A stretch of 33,522 bases of DNA from CAXNKG01 sp964202965 (GTDB lineage Bacteria > Acidobacteriota > Vicinamibacteria > Vicinamibacterales > UBA2999): positions 1 through 33,522 of the forward strand of contig CAXNKG010000037.1 in assembly GCA_964202965.1 (NCBI GenBank), read 5' to 3'. Every line of letters begins with the position of its first letter. Positions within the stretch are counted from its first letter, which is position 1. Shown in pieces: positions 32,657-33,522 of this stretch. Both the position numbers and the translations under genes were made by a program. The notes beneath the pieces were generated by a model. The model was given only the letters and a program-made list of their open reading frames with translations. It was not told the origin of the DNA and did no database searches.

Positions 32657-33522
32657 TGCCACCTCGCTATGTCTACTGGACGATCATTGCCGGCGGCCTG
32701 CCGACCGCGTTTCGCGCGGCCGAGCGGGAAGACATACTGCCAACGTTCAAGCGCATTCTGGAAAAGCATCCGGACGCGGAGCTGAAGTACTTCGCGCGCG
32801 GCAGGCTCTGGGAGTCGCAGGACGAGGCGAAGCGGGCCGCCAAGGAGCGCCGTGAGGGACGCACCAGCCAGCCCCCGCGCGGGCGCGACTGGCGGCCTGG
32901 TGGGAGCCATCAGGACCCGCGGCAGCCGTTCAAGGACGCGAAGAAGGCGCGGAACGTACGCTGGCGAAAAGAAAAGTTCGAGCGACGCACGGAAGGCCAG
33001 AAGCCAGGCGACCGGCGCGAGCGGGAAGAGCGCCGGCCGCCCGGTCAGGACAAGCGCCCGCTCCCGCCGCGTTTCGACAGCCGTCCGCCGCGTCAGGACA
33101 GCCGTCCACCACGTCAGGACAGCCGTCCACCGCGGCAGGACACGCGTCCGCCGCGGCAGGGCAATCGACCACCCTGGCGCGACAGTCATCCGCCGCGTGA
33201 GCGGGAGCAATTCGGGCGCGACCGCCGGCCGCCGCGCGAGAATCAGCGGTTCGGGAAAGAGGAGCGGCCTCTTCCTGGCAAGGCGCGGTTCGACGGCGAC
33301 CGCCGGCCGCCGCGCGAGAATCAGCGATTCGGGAAAGAGGAGCGGCCTCTTCCTGGCAAGCCGCGGTTTGACGGCGACCGCCGGCCGCCGGGCAAGGACC
33401 AGCGCTTCGATCGTGACCGTCGGCCGCCGGGCACAGATCAACGGTTCGGGCGCGACCGTCGACCGCCAGGTAAGAATCCGCGTTTCGGCAGCGACGCGCG
33501 CCCGCCGCGCGATGACCGTCCG
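32656..33522 (+). CDS. Arg/Pro-rich repeat protein with a conserved N-terminal domain (runs off window)
   Basis: The ATG at 32656 shares its A with the TGA of the NtrC-type gene, and the frame stays open for 289 codons to the window end, so the C-terminus is missing. Residues 1-60 (PRYVYWTIIAGGLPTAFRAA, then LPTFKRI and ELKYFARGRLWES) form a compact, ordered-looking domain of unknown function. From about 75 the chain becomes extremely basic and low-complexity, with RPPRQDS heptads (143-177), then a 26-residue unit RRPPRENQRFGKEERPLPGK plus ARFDGD given twice, and later RRPPGKDQRFDRD variants. There are no transmembrane segments. Such tails suggest an intrinsically disordered nucleic-acid-binding or condensate-forming protein, by analogy only. 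Translational coupling suggests a function tied to the sigma-54 activator. Confidence 0.7.
33082..33186 (+). repeat. Five in-frame 21-bp tandem repeats
   Basis: Consecutive 21-bp units (33082, 33103, 33124, 33145, 33166) each encode R-P-P-R/W-x-x-x. They are nearly identical in DNA and become more divergent toward the 3' side, which suggests recent slippage-type expansion within the coding region. Confidence 0.8.
33223..33378 (+). repeat. In-frame 78-bp direct repeat, two copies
   Basis: Copies at 33223-33300 and 33301-33378 differ at only a few positions and encode the same 26 residues apart from one A/P change. Shorter degenerate units (RRPPG..QRF) follow. Being a multiple of 3, copy-number changes would not break the frame. 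Confidence 0.85.

Overview
The window looks like one contig of a GC-rich, Gram-negative, outer-membrane-bearing bacterium, most likely an Acidobacteriota member and perhaps Vicinamibacteria. This is inferred from family content and I could not check it by search. The clues are a VWFA protein of the acidobacterial type, a large Oar-like TonB-dependent receptor with an N-terminal carboxypeptidase-regulatory domain, an OprP-type porin, a YaiO-type barrel and many transcriptional regulators. No rRNA, tRNA, CRISPR array or complete insertion sequence was recognised.

Layout. Positions 1-271 hold the end of an IS630-like transposase and a hairpin-forming array of 9-bp repeats. Positions 272-4235 hold a pteridine-reductase-like SDR, two small secreted proteins (one with a CHRD domain) and an OmpA/VWFA envelope pair. 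Positions 4428-8687 form a tight run: AlaA-like aminotransferase, AI-2E-type transporter, GT-C-like membrane protein. Positions 8723-15229 hold a Kbl-type acyltransferase, an M1 metallopeptidase, and a solitary nuoG translationally coupled to ccdA. Positions 15419-16123 hold a glyoxalase-like orphan. Positions 16247-24477 hold a TonB-dependent receptor divergent from a porin, then an orphan membrane GAF sensor, a TPR/YaiO-like barrel and a type I glutamine synthetase.

From 24525 to the end the region is almost entirely regulatory. It contains a GAF-GAF-PP2C phosphatase, a divergent FabZ-like dehydratase, a GGDEF diguanylate cyclase, a PAS/histidine kinase/receiver hybrid, a FliA-type sigma factor, a two-gene unit of a small helix-turn-helix protein plus a free-standing histidine-kinase dimerisation domain, a divergent NtrC-type sigma-54 activator, and an Arg/Pro-rich repeat protein coupled to that activator.

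Two regulatory patterns stand out. First, many genes carry a TAnnnT hexamer only 5-12 nt before the start codon and no Shine-Dalgarno sequence, which suggests widespread leaderless transcription. Second, the sigma-factor gene is different: it has a strong Shine-Dalgarno, a sigma-54-like -24/-12 element, and two near-identical 16-bp dyads about 165-200 bp upstream. Its likely activator lies about 0.8 kb away. I read 29.4-33.5 kb as a candidate compact regulatory module (free DHp protein + HTH + sigma-54 activator + FliA-type sigma). This is the part most worth testing.
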